Assembly (NCBI RefSeq): GCF_002573715.1
Contig: NZ_PDHM01000024.1
Span: 1-51,323 of the forward strand
Source of the DNA: Paenibacillus sp. EZ-K15
GTDB lineage: Bacteria > Bacillota > Bacilli > Paenibacillales > Paenibacillaceae
Length of the DNA stretch: 51,323 nt
Reading direction: 5' to 3'
A program made the translations under genes and the position numbers. The notes beneath the pieces are model-generated. The model did not search any database. It was not told the DNA's origin and worked only from the letters and a program-made list of their open reading frames with translations. Below, piece after piece: positions 1 through 7,829 of this stretch; the first letter of the stretch is position 1, and each line of letters begins with the position of its first letter.

Positions 1-66
1 ATTTCAACGTTCCACCGAAGTGGTCCGTTTTACTCACTCGTTGTTCAGTTTTCAAAGATCAACTTC
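1..66 (-). promoter_or_regulatory. rRNA operon leader (upstream of 16S), running off the left edge
   Basis: Read on the minus strand this stretch contains CTTTGAAAACTGAACAACGA, the leader/antitermination-type sequence that Bacillales carry just before 16S rRNA, followed by a small hairpin (CCACTTCGGTGG). The 16S gene itself should begin beyond position 1. Identification rests on recognition of this leader string and on two strong promoters just upstream. Confidence 0.8.
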
Positions 67-108
67 TTTGTCTTTCGCCGAAAACTCGTTTTCAGCGGCG
101 ACCTTTAT

Positions 109-138
109 AATATATCATGGTGCCCATCGTTTCGTCAA
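109..138 (-). promoter_or_regulatory. rRNA operon promoter P2
   Basis: Minus strand: TTGACG (133-138), 18 bases, TATATT (109-114). It points left into the rRNA leader. The A/T-rich DNA just upstream (about 140-185) would suit an UP element. Confidence 0.7.
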
Positions 139-216
139 GAACTTTTTTTTGAAAACTTTTTAATTCGACATTTTCTTAACCGAATTATCAAAGTCCCTTT
201 CGAAGGGGCGAGTTAT

Positions 217-246
217 AATTTATCACAGAAACAGGTGGCTCGTCAA
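217..246 (-). promoter_or_regulatory. rRNA operon promoter P1
   Basis: Minus strand: TTGACG (241-246), 18 bases, TAAATT (217-222). The same -35 hexamer and spacing as P2 about 108 bases downstream gives the tandem P1-P2 layout usual for rRNA operons in Bacillales. Between here and 394 I see no gene and no further clear promoter. Confidence 0.6.
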
Positions 247-393
247 CATAATTCACCAAATTATTTTCAGGCTTCTTTTAACAAACGTCCTAAGACATCT
301 TTGCACGGTTAAGAACATCTTTTTTCTACACTAACGTTAGATACTGTCTCCTTAGATGCTGTTTTATAACCGTTATATCAAATGCTTCGGCAC

Positions 394-418
394 AAAAAAG
401 AAGGACTCGCGTCCTTCC
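394..418 (-). terminator. Terminator of ygxA
   Basis: Minus strand hairpin AAGGACGCGAGTCCTT followed by TTTTTTG. It abuts the stop codon of the gene at 419-1309 and separates it from the rRNA promoters. Confidence 0.8.
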
Positions 419-1309
419 TTAGTCGGTGTAGTACCGGATGGCTTCAGATCCATAAGATCGAATTCCTCTCCATAGCGGAACTTCCTTCACAAGTGATTGA
501 TACACCAGCTTGCGCATTACAATCGGCAGCTCTTTGCATACAGGTGCCAGCTCAGGGTGAAGAATAAGCTCCTGTATCGTCCAAGGATTCCGCCGGCTTC
601 TTAAAACGCGAAGCAGCAGCGCTGCTGAGCTCTCTAGCTTGGATATCATGGAGAATTCATAGGCCAGCAGGGCCAGCTCCACTCGCTGCCCGAGCGTTTC
701 CGTACTGACCGTAAGCTCTTCATATAATTTGCGGACGGGTGTATTCAATCCTGTAATCTGCTCCCAAACAGCCGACTCCGGATGAATCCCCCGCTCGATC
801 AGCTCCAGCTGCCCCCAATGATGTAGACCTTCTAATAGAGTATGGTAAGCATCCAGAACCCGCTCTTCCTTCAAGTGCATCTTGGCATCCATATACTTTT
901 GTAGAAAGTGGGCAAAACCAATAAACAATTTTTGCTCCCGGAACGGTTCAGCAAACCTAAGGAAATCACGGCGCAGATTGGACAGGCGATCTTGATCGTC
1001 TTTTATGATATCTCCTTCTAGGAAGCATTTGATCAATACTTTGTGTGTGCCGCTCAGGAGTTCCCGATGCAAACCGTCCAGTCCGATACTTACAACCTGG
1101 CAGCGTTCCCCGCCTACAATAGAATGCTGGATGGGAGGCTCATCAGGTGTTCCGTCATACACGACGACAATATTGACCTCAAAATCATAAACAAGTAATC
1201 CTTGCTGCCTTTTGTCCGAATTACGGTATGCTATCGCCCCTACAGCTTCCTCATCAACCGTATTTCCATAATAAAAAGAAAAGTTGGTTAATTCCACGTT
1301 TCCCTCCAT
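419..1309 (-). CDS. ygxA: YgxA-family nucleotidyltransferase-like protein
   Basis: A 296-residue soluble protein resembling the YgxA family, which has an inactive-looking nucleotidyltransferase-like N-terminal half and a helical C-terminal half. No catalytic GS...DxD nucleotidyltransferase motif is evident, so activity is doubtful and the cellular role is unknown. Placement supports the name: in B. subtilis ygxA lies with ygzB and perR and beside an rRNA operon, the same neighbours as here. The ATG at 1309 has AAGGA only four bases upstream; a GTG four codons in follows GGAGGG equally closely, so the exact start is open. It is divergent from ygzB and ends at its own terminator. Family call moderately sure; function unknown. 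Confidence 0.75.
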   Translation of the reverse strand: MEGNVELTNFSFYYGNTVDEEAVGAIAYRNSDKRQQGLLVYDFEVNIVVVYDGTPDEPPIQHSIVGGERCQVVSIGLDGLHRELLSGTHKVLIKCFLEGDIIKDDQDRLSNLRRDFLRFAEPFREQKLFIGFAHFLQKYMDAKMHLKEERVLDAYHTLLEGLHHWGQLELIERGIHPESAVWEQITGLNTPVRKLYEELTVSTETLGQRVELALLAYEFSMISKLESSAALLLRVLRSRRNPWTIQELILHPELAPVCKELPIVMRKLVYQSLVKEVPLWRGIRSYGSEAIRYYTD

Positions 1310-1316
1310 ACATTCC

Positions 1317-1346
1317 TTGGCGAATTTCAGCCATTTCAGTTATAAT
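1317..1346 (+). promoter_or_regulatory. Promoter of ygzB
   Basis: TTGGCG (1317-1322), 18 bases, TATAAT (1341-1346) on the plus strand, about 140 bases before the ygzB start. The -10 lies within TTATAATGTAATTCTA, which holds one perfect Per-box half site (TTATAAT) but a poor second half. Confidence 0.5.
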
Positions 1347-1484
1347 GTAATTCTACATGTCCATGTAAGTTCCTTCTTTTAGGAGATAAGATCTTATGAA
1401 GACGACAAACGAAAATACAAGATTTCATTTCTCGGTTCACGTTATTTCATAAACAACTATTTGAATGACAGGAGTTTTCGAGCC

Positions 1485-1850
1485 ATGATCTTTAAGAACG
1501 CAAAAATCAACGCCTTCCGCACTTGGGGATTGCTGCTGACGATGCTGGGTATGGGCCTTATGGTGCTTGGTACAGCCGGAATCGTATTCTTCGGCCAAGC
1601 AGGCAAAATATTTGCCGGAATCGGATTGGTGTTTGGCCTGATTATGATGCTGGGGAGTCTCGGCATTTACTTCTGGGCTGGTATGTTATCCACGAGTGCC
1701 GTCCAAATTCAGTGCCCGGAATGCAATAAATTGACCAAGATGTTGGGAAAAACCGACCGCTGCATGTTCTGCCATACGATTTTGACACTGGATCCAGGTC
1801 AGGCCAACATCACAGCAGAAGAGCTTGAAGCCCAGCAGACCAAATCCTAA
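1485..1850 (+). CDS. ygzB: YgzB (UPF0295) membrane protein with zinc ribbon
   Basis: A 121-residue protein with two hydrophobic membrane spans (about residues 14-38 and 44-66) followed by a cytoplasmic zinc ribbon, CPEC...CMFC, four cysteines spaced like a metal site. This layout is that of the UPF0295/DUF2614 family, B. subtilis YgzB; function unknown. The frame opens earlier with TTG at 1461, but the ATG at 1485 has AGGAG ten bases upstream and begins the family-conserved FKNAKINAFRTW stretch, so 1485 is preferred. In B. subtilis the gene sits directly after perR; here a GH18 gene lies between them. It ends at the hairpin at 1911. Confidence 0.88.
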   Translation: MIFKNAKINAFRTWGLLLTMLGMGLMVLGTAGIVFFGQAGKIFAGIGLVFGLIMMLGSLGIYFWAGMLSTSAVQIQCPECNKLTKMLGKTDRCMFCHTILTLDPGQANITAEELEAQQTKS

Positions 1851-1910
1851 AGGGATTTGCAGAACCTGCATATTCAATAGGATTCGCAACTCGTAAGACG
1901 ATTAAACACA

Positions 1911-1948
1911 AAGAACCCGGTCATCCTCGCGATAACCGGGTTCTTTAT
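1911..1948. terminator. Bidirectional terminator between ygzB and the GH18 gene
   Basis: An 11-base stem AAGAACCCGGT/ACCGGGTTCTT at 1911-1921 and 1935-1945 followed by TATTAT. It separates the plus-strand ygzB from the converging minus-strand gene ending at 1978. Confidence 0.85.
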
Positions 1949-1977
1949 TATGATATGAAGATAAGTTCTGTTCATCC

Positions 1978-3711
1978 TTAATCATGTATGGTCTTTAAAA
2001 CATGCCAGGTTTCCGGAATGGCAAAGCTTCGATTCCACGAAGCAATGCCGCCGAGCTTCAGTTTTTTGGCCATATTCACTCGGGACTGCAAAGAAGTGCC
2101 GTCCTCCATCCATATTTTCTTGATGGATTCTCCCTCTGTGAATTGAACATAGTTCTGCCCTGTACTGGCATCAAGCGTACCTTTCACTTTTTGTTCTTTA
2201 AGCAGGGTCTGCAGCTTCTCCATTCCAATCGCTTTCGAGGATACCTTCGTCTCTCCCGCTTCGCTTGTCTCCGTCCACACCCGTGTATATAACGGTACGC
2301 CCAACACAAGCTTGGACGACGGTACCGCGTCCTCCTCCATGATTCGCCTTACCGACTGCTCGGCCCATGGCAATGAAGATACGGATCCCGCTTTCGGACT
2401 CGCGGCCCAGTGCTCGTCATAAGCCATCACCATCATGTAATCAACCGTCTCTCCGAGCCGCTTCCGATCGAGAAAGAGCGACCACATCTCGCTGTTGGAT
2501 TTTGGCGTAACATCAATAGAAACGATCAGCCCTCTGGCTTTGGCCAGCGGCTTCATTTCCCTCACGAACTGAACGACATGATCTTTATCCTTGGTATGGA
2601 CATTTTCAAAGTCGATATTGATTCCGTCGAGTTTATATTGCTTGGCATAAGACAGCATCTGCTTGATAATATGTGATCTTCTATCAAAAGTAGACAGCGC
2701 CTCGGTTGTCATATCAGGGTCGAAGCTGTTGTCCATCAGACCCCAGACCTCCATGTTCCTGTTATGGGCCCAGCTTACATACTGCTTAACGGCTTTGGAT
2801 TTGACCGTGCCCTCACCATCCGCAATGTTGAACCAGGTCGGACTGACCACGTTGACACCGGGCAGTTCGCCAATGCGATCCGTGCTGGGATTTTTGGTAT
2901 AAACAGCTTCCCATGCCAGATTGACTGACTGATCCTTCCATTCCAGCTCTGCCCGCGAAGGAGTCTGCGCAAGCAACGGAAGTTCCTTCACGTCCCCAAG
3001 TTTAATATGCTCTTTAAGAGCATATCCCGTATACCCGTTATCCGCCTGAACGAATAACCATCCCTCTTCTTCACGCCATACGCGAAGCCGCTCACCGGCC
3101 GGCATGTCCAGTACAATCGGAGACCTCTTCTCCCCGCTCTCGCGCAGAGCCACGGTGTCCTCAGGGTTACCGGGTGCTGCCTCGGCAAGCTGAATCGAAT
3201 CCCCCGCACGCATCAGAATGATGGCGCCTGTCTCCGTGTCCTCGTGAACGACCACACCATAATGCTGTTTGAGCGGCTTAATCGGAACATAGGCAATGCC
3301 GTCAATCAGCTTAGGTGCGTAGGGAATGCTGACCGCCTTGCCGTTCAGCTCGCCCTTCGTGCTGTCCATCTTCATGCGGAATACCGATTCCGAAGTCGTT
3401 ACAATGACGGATTCCGTTTTCTGCTCATAACGGATGTTGGCATCCACGCTCTCCTGAATTACCGTTATCGGCAGCAGCAGCTCTTCGCCGGAGCCCCGTG
3501 CAGGCTGTTCCTTCAGTTCCCCCTGAACAAAAATCGGCTTGTCCATTCCACGCCAGTCCGGCACGGTATAGGTCTGGTTCGGAAATAATGTGGTAACAAC
3601 CCACCAGACCCCCGCCGCAATCAACAACAACCCCAGAAAGAAAGAGCTTCCTCTCGTACGCCTCTTCTTTCCCCGATATCTTCTTCTTGCCAACCTACTC
3701 CCCCATTTCAC
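1978..3711 (-). CDS. Membrane-anchored GH18 hydrolase with stalk and SH3b domains
   Basis: A 577-residue protein: a very basic N-terminus, one membrane span (about 22-42), a copper-amine-oxidase-N-like stalk domain (about 60-165), an SH3b domain (about 180-240) and a GH18 barrel (about 265-577). The GH18 signature DGINIDFE is intact at 362-369, giving a catalytic Glu369. This resembles the YaaH/YdhD class of GH18 enzymes that cut peptidoglycan or spore cortex in Bacillales; the substrate is inferred, not shown. The first codon is GTG at 3711 with little ribosome binding site; a TTG seven codons on follows GGGGGAG and could be the true start. It follows perR after a terminator, so is probably transcribed on its own. 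Confidence 0.85.
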   Translation of the reverse strand: MKWGSRLARRRYRGKKRRTRGSSFFLGLLLIAAGVWWVVTTLFPNQTYTVPDWRGMDKPIFVQGELKEQPARGSGEELLLPITVIQESVDANIRYEQKTESVIVTTSESVFRMKMDSTKGELNGKAVSIPYAPKLIDGIAYVPIKPLKQHYGVVVHEDTETGAIILMRAGDSIQLAEAAPGNPEDTVALRESGEKRSPIVLDMPAGERLRVWREEEGWLFVQADNGYTGYALKEHIKLGDVKELPLLAQTPSRAELEWKDQSVNLAWEAVYTKNPSTDRIGELPGVNVVSPTWFNIADGEGTVKSKAVKQYVSWAHNRNMEVWGLMDNSFDPDMTTEALSTFDRRSHIIKQMLSYAKQYKLDGINIDFENVHTKDKDHVVQFVREMKPLAKARGLIVSIDVTPKSNSEMWSLFLDRKRLGETVDYMMVMAYDEHWAASPKAGSVSSLPWAEQSVRRIMEEDAVPSSKLVLGVPLYTRVWTETSEAGETKVSSKAIGMEKLQTLLKEQKVKGTLDASTGQNYVQFTEGESIKKIWMEDGTSLQSRVNMAKKLKLGGIASWNRSFAIPETWHVLKTIHD

Positions 3712-3751
3712 TCTTGCTCATGACTAATCCCTTGATACAGAATAACGCCCT

Positions 3752-3791
3752 TAAAAATAAAAACGTGTGGAATGGTTCATTCCGCACGTTC
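3752..3791 (-). terminator. Terminator of perR
   Basis: Minus strand hairpin AACGTGCGGAAT...ATTCCACACGTT with one mismatch, followed by TTTATTTTT. Lies 19 bases after the perR stop. Confidence 0.75.
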
Positions 3792-3809
3792 ATTTATAAT
3801 AACCGGCGT

Positions 3810-4229
3810 CTATTGGCAGGACTTGCAGAGCCCATACAGCTCCATTCGTAGTCCCTTTACTTCAAACCCGGTGCTTTTCTCAGCCTGTATTCCAACATCT
3901 TCAAGGGACGGATAGCTGAAATCTTCGATTTTACCGCAACTCTGACATATAACATGATGATGATCCGATACGTTGGCGTCAAAACGACTCGAGTTATCCC
4001 CGTACGTCAGCTCACGCACCATGCCGGCTTCAATAAACATTTTTAGATTGTTGTATACTGTGGCTACGCTCATACTAGGAAAATTAGGTTCCAGAGCCCG
4101 ATAAATATCATCCGCTGTCGGATGGCACATAGATTCCACCAGATACGTTAAAATCGCATGACGTTGCGGCGTGATACGGACACCGGTCGTTTTCAGTTGT
4201 TCCAGCGCATGCTGTACGGACGTTCCCAT
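3810..4229 (-). CDS. perR: Peroxide-responsive Fur-family repressor PerR
   Basis: A 139-residue Fur-family protein. The regulatory metal ligands of PerR are all present one position lower than in B. subtilis: His36, Asp84, His90, His92 and Asp103. The Asp103 (Glu in Fur) is the residue that separates PerR from Fur and allows iron-catalysed histidine oxidation by peroxide. The structural zinc site is CxxC 95/98 plus CxxC 135/138. The N-terminal winged helix includes the conserved RITPQRHAIL and VATVYNNLK strings. It represses peroxide-defence genes when loaded with Fe or Mn. It has its own promoter overlapping the end of the upstream gene and a terminator downstream. Confidence 0.95.
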   Translation of the reverse strand: MGTSVQHALEQLKTTGVRITPQRHAILTYLVESMCHPTADDIYRALEPNFPSMSVATVYNNLKMFIEAGMVRELTYGDNSSRFDANVSDHHHVICQSCGKIEDFSYPSLEDVGIQAEKSTGFEVKGLRMELYGLCKSCQ

Positions 4230-4257
4230 GGTTGCCCACCGCCTTCAAGTTTAACTG

Positions 4258-4272
4258 GTTTTTACAAAACCT
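4258..4272. repeat. Short inverted repeat in the perR leader
   Basis: GGTTTT and AAAACC arms separated by three bases, between the perR -10 and its start codon. It could form a small hairpin or be an operator. It does not match the Per box (TTATAATNATTATAA), so autoregulation by PerR is not shown by it. Confidence 0.4.
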
Positions 4273-4290
4273 ATACCGTTCTTAGACTTC

Positions 4291-4320
4291 ATTGTACGGC
4301 GTTTCTTGGATTGTTGTCAA
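4291..4320 (-). promoter_or_regulatory. perR promoter
   Basis: Minus strand TTGACA (4315-4320), 18 bases, TACAAT (4291-4296). The -35 box contains the TGA stop codon of the upstream gene (4317-4319), so perR has a near-consensus SigA promoter embedded in the tail of its neighbour. Confidence 0.75.
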
Positions 4321-5636
4321 TCCGGCAGAGGCGTCCAGCCCCCGCTGTTCCGGCCTTCCTCCTGCTCCGGATAGCTTCGGTAGATGTTCAGATTACTGTT
4401 TCCCTCAATACGTATGGAATGTTCGCCTGTACCGGATTCACCGGAGATGGTTTTCTGTTCGATCAAGAGATTGGGCAGCGTCGTCAGAATTCTGCCGTAG
4501 CTAATCGTCCCTTCTAGCTTGTAATCGCCCTCGAGCGGAATCTGAAGATTCATCTCTCCAACCGCACTGTATATATTCCAATCGCCGCCAATGCGGGATG
4601 AACGTATAGCCACTCCACCATTGAGAGATTCAGCGCTTAATTGCGACTCTGCCCCGCTGATCAGAATATTGCCGTTCCTCGTCTGAGCCCGGATAAGATC
4701 GGTCGTTCGCTTTACCGTCATATTCCCTACTTGCGTGGTTAAATCCGTTTCGCCCGTAATGTCGACGGCCAGCATATTCCCACGATTAGTGGACATTTTA
4801 ATATTACCGGTAACGCCGCGCGCCGTAATTTCGCCATTTAAGGTCTTGCCCGTAACATTTCCGTATATCCGATCCATCGTAATAGGCCCATTACCGCTCT
4901 CCAGCAAAATATTCTCAATCGCTTCCACGCGGTTTAACGTAATGGCTCCGTTCATCGTCCGTATCTCAAAATTGAATCGTCGATCATCCGGAACCGCGAT
5001 GTTCACGTTCATACGGGGCTGCCGTTTACCCGATTCTCCATAGGCCTTCCCCTTGGAACGAATCGTGATCGTCTTGCCTTCCCCCACTTCGATCGTCGAC
5101 TGCTCAGCGATCGCTTCAGCTAAACCGGGCTGCTCATGATCGACCCACACTTCCGTCTCCACCTTGATATCGTCTACATCCTGCCGTGTGATGGAGATAT
5201 CCCCGTTTAAGTGATCAACGATAATTTTCTCGGTTCCAAGCTCCACCGGAATCTCCAATATCGGCTTCTGGAACCGGTTATCTTCAGCTTCGCTGTAATC
5301 CACTCCCGCTGCCGTCAAGTTCAGGCTCACCCGGTTCCAGAGATGGAGAAAATGCTCCTGCTGGGAAATGACGAATACGGAGGCCGTAACAGCCACTGCC
5401 AGTAAAATCCCCCTCATGTCTGGCCGAAACCGAAATTCTTTGCCTCTGGCTAAGAGACGCGACAGCGTGTACCTGACTAAATATTCAACGCCGAGCAGGA
5501 TAAACAACAGCGGCCACCAACGCTGGAGCGTAAATATATAATCCGTGCCTCTCCACTCGTCCAGCAGCAATAAAACGCCTGTACATACAAGCAGCAAAGC
5601 GGCTGTATATCGTCCCACTCTAATTTTATGTTTCAT
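4317..5636 (-). CDS. Membrane protein with DUF4097-type beta-helix domain
   Basis: A 439-residue protein with three N-terminal hydrophobic spans (about 11-26, 40-58, 76-93) of the LiaF/DUF5668 type, then a long extracytoplasmic domain of repeated short beta strands, with phrases such as TMNGAITL, SGNGPITM, TLNGEITA and TQVGNMTV. That repeated NG-x-I-T pattern is typical of DUF4097 adhesin-like beta-helices. Proteins of this layout are often linked to envelope-stress sensing in Firmicutes, but no function is proven. It follows the 202-residue membrane gene by 49 bases, probably as one operon, and its stop codon overlaps the perR promoter. Confidence 0.8.
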   Translation of the reverse strand: MKHKIRVGRYTAALLLVCTGVLLLLDEWRGTDYIFTLQRWWPLLFILLGVEYLVRYTLSRLLARGKEFRFRPDMRGILLAVAVTASVFVISQQEHFLHLWNRVSLNLTAAGVDYSEAEDNRFQKPILEIPVELGTEKIIVDHLNGDISITRQDVDDIKVETEVWVDHEQPGLAEAIAEQSTIEVGEGKTITIRSKGKAYGESGKRQPRMNVNIAVPDDRRFNFEIRTMNGAITLNRVEAIENILLESGNGPITMDRIYGNVTGKTLNGEITARGVTGNIKMSTNRGNMLAVDITGETDLTTQVGNMTVKRTTDLIRAQTRNGNILISGAESQLSAESLNGGVAIRSSRIGGDWNIYSAVGEMNLQIPLEGDYKLEGTISYGRILTTLPNLLIEQKTISGESGTGEHSIRIEGNSNLNIYRSYPEQEEGRNSGGWTPLPD

Positions 5637-5685
5637 CCGTCTCCTCCCTCATCTGTTGGGCAGCTATCACCGTACACTGTGTGCG

Positions 5686-6294
5686 TTATAGGAACTTGCC
5701 CTTGTCTCTTCGGTGCCGGAGAGCTTCCCGGATGCCTGCCCATATCCCGATAACGATCAGCATGATGGCAGAGGCTTCCGCACCATAGTCGCGGATTCCT
5801 GTCTGCAGCCAAGGCGGCTTCTGATGAAACAAAATAAGCAGGGTCCCGGTAACAACCAACATGATGCCAAAAGCGATTCCCCGTTCACCCCGGAACGGAT
5901 GGTTCCGTCCTCTTCCGTCCTCGGAGGCAGCGGCTACCTCACCACGTTTTTTTCGGGAAATAATATATTCTGCTGCCTGCAGCACGTCATACACGTTATA
6001 GAAATACCCTACCGGAATCAGAAGACCCAGGACGACAAGCAGCGGTACATTGATCTGCATACCGATGGAAGAGAAATATAAAAGCGCCGATATATCCAGC
6101 AGCAGCAACATAATAAATGTTATCCCCTTGCGGTACATACCGAGGTATAAATGACCCAGGCCCGGAATGAGAGCGGCTAATAGAAGTGCATATAACTTCC
6201 GCTTTTTTCGCTGCAGCCCCGGGTGACGCTTAACCTGGACCTGATGCCGTTTCTTCTTGCTGACTTCGGTCTGTGGTTCGGGTGTTGGATTCAT
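5686..6294 (-). CDS. Multi-pass membrane protein, TM2-like
   Basis: A 202-residue protein with a basic cytoplasmic N-terminus followed by about five hydrophobic spans. LAALIPGLGHLYLGMYRKG near residues 41-59 resembles the TM2-domain GLGHLYLG signature. The open frame runs further upstream to 6432, but the ATG at 6294 has GGAGGCGAG just upstream and the extra sequence overlaps the mgtC terminator, so 6294 is chosen. It is co-directional and 49 bases from the DUF4097 gene, suggesting the two act together at the membrane. No specific function can be assigned. Confidence 0.72.
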   Translation of the reverse strand: MNPTPEPQTEVSKKKRHQVQVKRHPGLQRKKRKLYALLLAALIPGLGHLYLGMYRKGITFIMLLLLDISALLYFSSIGMQINVPLLVVLGLLIPVGYFYNVYDVLQAAEYIISRKKRGEVAAASEDGRGRNHPFRGERGIAFGIMLVVTGTLLILFHQKPPWLQTGIRDYGAEASAIMLIVIGIWAGIREALRHRRDKGKFL

Positions 6295-6430
6295 AAACTT
6301 CTCGCCTCCTTCCAAACATCCTGGGACAGGCGTTGTTTTACGATGTTTTTCTTTGATAGTACCCCAACGAGGAGCCGAAGTAACTGGCAAAAAACTGGAT
6401 AGACCGTCCACAGAAGGCCGGCAAGCCCGC

Positions 6431-6469
6431 AAAAAAACGGCACCGCCGGTGGTTCAGCAGTTGCCGTTT
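6431..6469 (-). terminator. Terminator of mgtC
   Basis: Minus strand stem AAACGGCA/TGCCGTTT with the final arm running into TTTTTT, placed 20 bases after the mgtC stop. Confidence 0.8.
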
Positions 6470-6489
6470 GTTATGGTTCATTCCATATC

Positions 6490-7203
6490 CTATTCAGCCG
6501 TTACCATCGTTACATGACCGACTCCCCGCAACTGCCGGGTAATCTCCATCGGTTCGAATTTGCGATCGGTCAAGACGTGCAGCGAAATTTCGAGCCCTAA
6601 TACCGCAGGCTGCAGCTCCCCGTATGCCACACTACTTCGTTCGTTAACGATAAGCTTCTTGATCACGAATTCCTGTTCCTCCAGAACAGCGGATATGTCC
6701 TCCAAAATATTCGGCGTATTCGCTGCATGGACAGTGATGAGATGTAGTTTGCTGCCGCGGATGTAACGCTGCTCCAGCTTATTGAAGACAACCAGATTAA
6801 GAAGAATTAGTACGGTCGATACAATCGAGGCAAAATAAAAGCCAGCCCCGACCGCCAACCCTACGGCTCCCACAACCCAGATGGACGCAGCAGTGGTTAA
6901 TCCGGTAATGGATTTACCCGTAAACAGAATGGTACCGGCACCCAAGAAGCCAATCCCTGTAATGACGGCCGTTGCCAAGCGCGCAGGGTCAATCCGAACG
7001 TTAATCTCGTCTACAAAATCAGAAAAACCGTAAATGGATAACAGCATAATAAGTGTAGAACCCAAGCATACCAATATATGCGTGCGCAATCCTGCAGCAT
7101 GGTTGGAACGTTCCCGTTCAAAACCGATCAAGCCGCCAAGCAGCATAGCCAGCAGCAATCTTAATAGAATGGATACATTATCTATCACCCAAGGATTATT
7201 CAA
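6490..7203 (-). CDS. MgtC/SapB-family membrane protein
   Basis: A 237-residue protein with about five membrane spans over the first 155 residues and a soluble ACT-like C-terminal domain. Family motifs GGLIGFERER (about 22-31) and RTHILVCLGS (about 40-49) are intact. MgtC proteins influence magnesium homeostasis and, in some bacteria, F1Fo ATPase and survival in low Mg; the exact role in Bacillales is not settled. The start has GAGGGGAG upstream. It follows the GNAT gene by 49 bases and closes that operon with a terminator. A distant corA gene (27981-28958) is the other magnesium-related gene in the window. Confidence 0.9.
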   Translation of the reverse strand: MNNPWVIDNVSILLRLLLAMLLGGLIGFERERSNHAAGLRTHILVCLGSTLIMLLSIYGFSDFVDEINVRIDPARLATAVITGIGFLGAGTILFTGKSITGLTTAASIWVVGAVGLAVGAGFYFASIVSTVLILLNLVVFNKLEQRYIRGSKLHLITVHAANTPNILEDISAVLEEQEFVIKKLIVNERSSVAYGELQPAVLGLEISLHVLTDRKFEPMEITRQLRGVGHVTMVTAE

Positions 7204-7252
7204 AAGAACGATACTCCCCTCACGTCGGCTTCAATCGCTTATGCTATATCAT

Positions 7253-7711
7253 TCATTGTATATGAAGATGGAACTCGGTCAATTCCACGCCCGGAGCAAC
7301 CTCAAAAGCGTGATTCTTTACAAACCCGAATTTCTCATACAACGTTACTGCAGGCGTATTGCGCGTCCCTGTCGAGACCACGAACATGGGTGCCTCCTTG
7401 TAGGATTCCAACACATATCGAATTAAAGTCCCCGCGATGCCTTTGCGAAAATGACCCGGATGGACCATCATCCGTGATATGGTGACCTGCTCCTGTTCCG
7501 GCTCTACCGCAATAGCTCCGACAAGATCGCCTTCTTCATTTATATAACCAAAAAAGGTTTCCCCGCTCGTACGGATCGTATCGAAGGTATCCTGCAGCGG
7601 AGGGATTTCTGAGAATCCAATTAATTCAGCTTCCAAAGGGTACGCCATGTGCTGCAGACTCCATATCTGCTGGACGGTATCCCTATCCTCCAAGGATAAT
7701 GCTCTTATCAT
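7253..7711 (-). CDS. GNAT-family N-acetyltransferase
   Basis: A 152-residue single GNAT domain. Motif A is seen as VHPGHFRKGIAGTLIRYVLE (about 87-106), with RKGIAG standing for the acetyl-CoA-binding R/QxxGxG/A loop, and the late TPAVTLYEKFGF stretch is the usual motif B. Substrate is unknown. It appears to be the first gene of a two-gene unit with mgtC; nothing in the sequence explains that link. Confidence 0.88.
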   Translation of the reverse strand: MIRALSLEDRDTVQQIWSLQHMAYPLEAELIGFSEIPPLQDTFDTIRTSGETFFGYINEEGDLVGAIAVEPEQEQVTISRMMVHPGHFRKGIAGTLIRYVLESYKEAPMFVVSTGTRNTPAVTLYEKFGFVKNHAFEVAPGVELTEFHLHIQ

Positions 7712-7752
7712 ATATTCATCCCCTAACCCAAGTTATTATTTCTGATATCTTA

Positions 7753-7782
7753 AAAAGGAACTTGCCCCTGATGCGGGGCAAG
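7753..7782 (-). terminator. Terminator of the gatCAB operon
   Basis: Minus strand CTTGCCCCGCATCAGGGGCAAG, a near-perfect GC-rich stem, then TTCCTTTTTAA. Lies 47 bases after the gatB stop. Confidence 0.9.
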
Positions 7783-7829
7783 CTCCCATTATCTAAAAAC
7801 AATTCGGGAACATGACGGATAAACGTTGA

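Noticed and set aside
1340..1356. Per box before ygzB/ygxA
   Set aside because: Only the first half (TTATAAT) fits; the second half has about four of seven matches, and it overlaps an ordinary -10 box.
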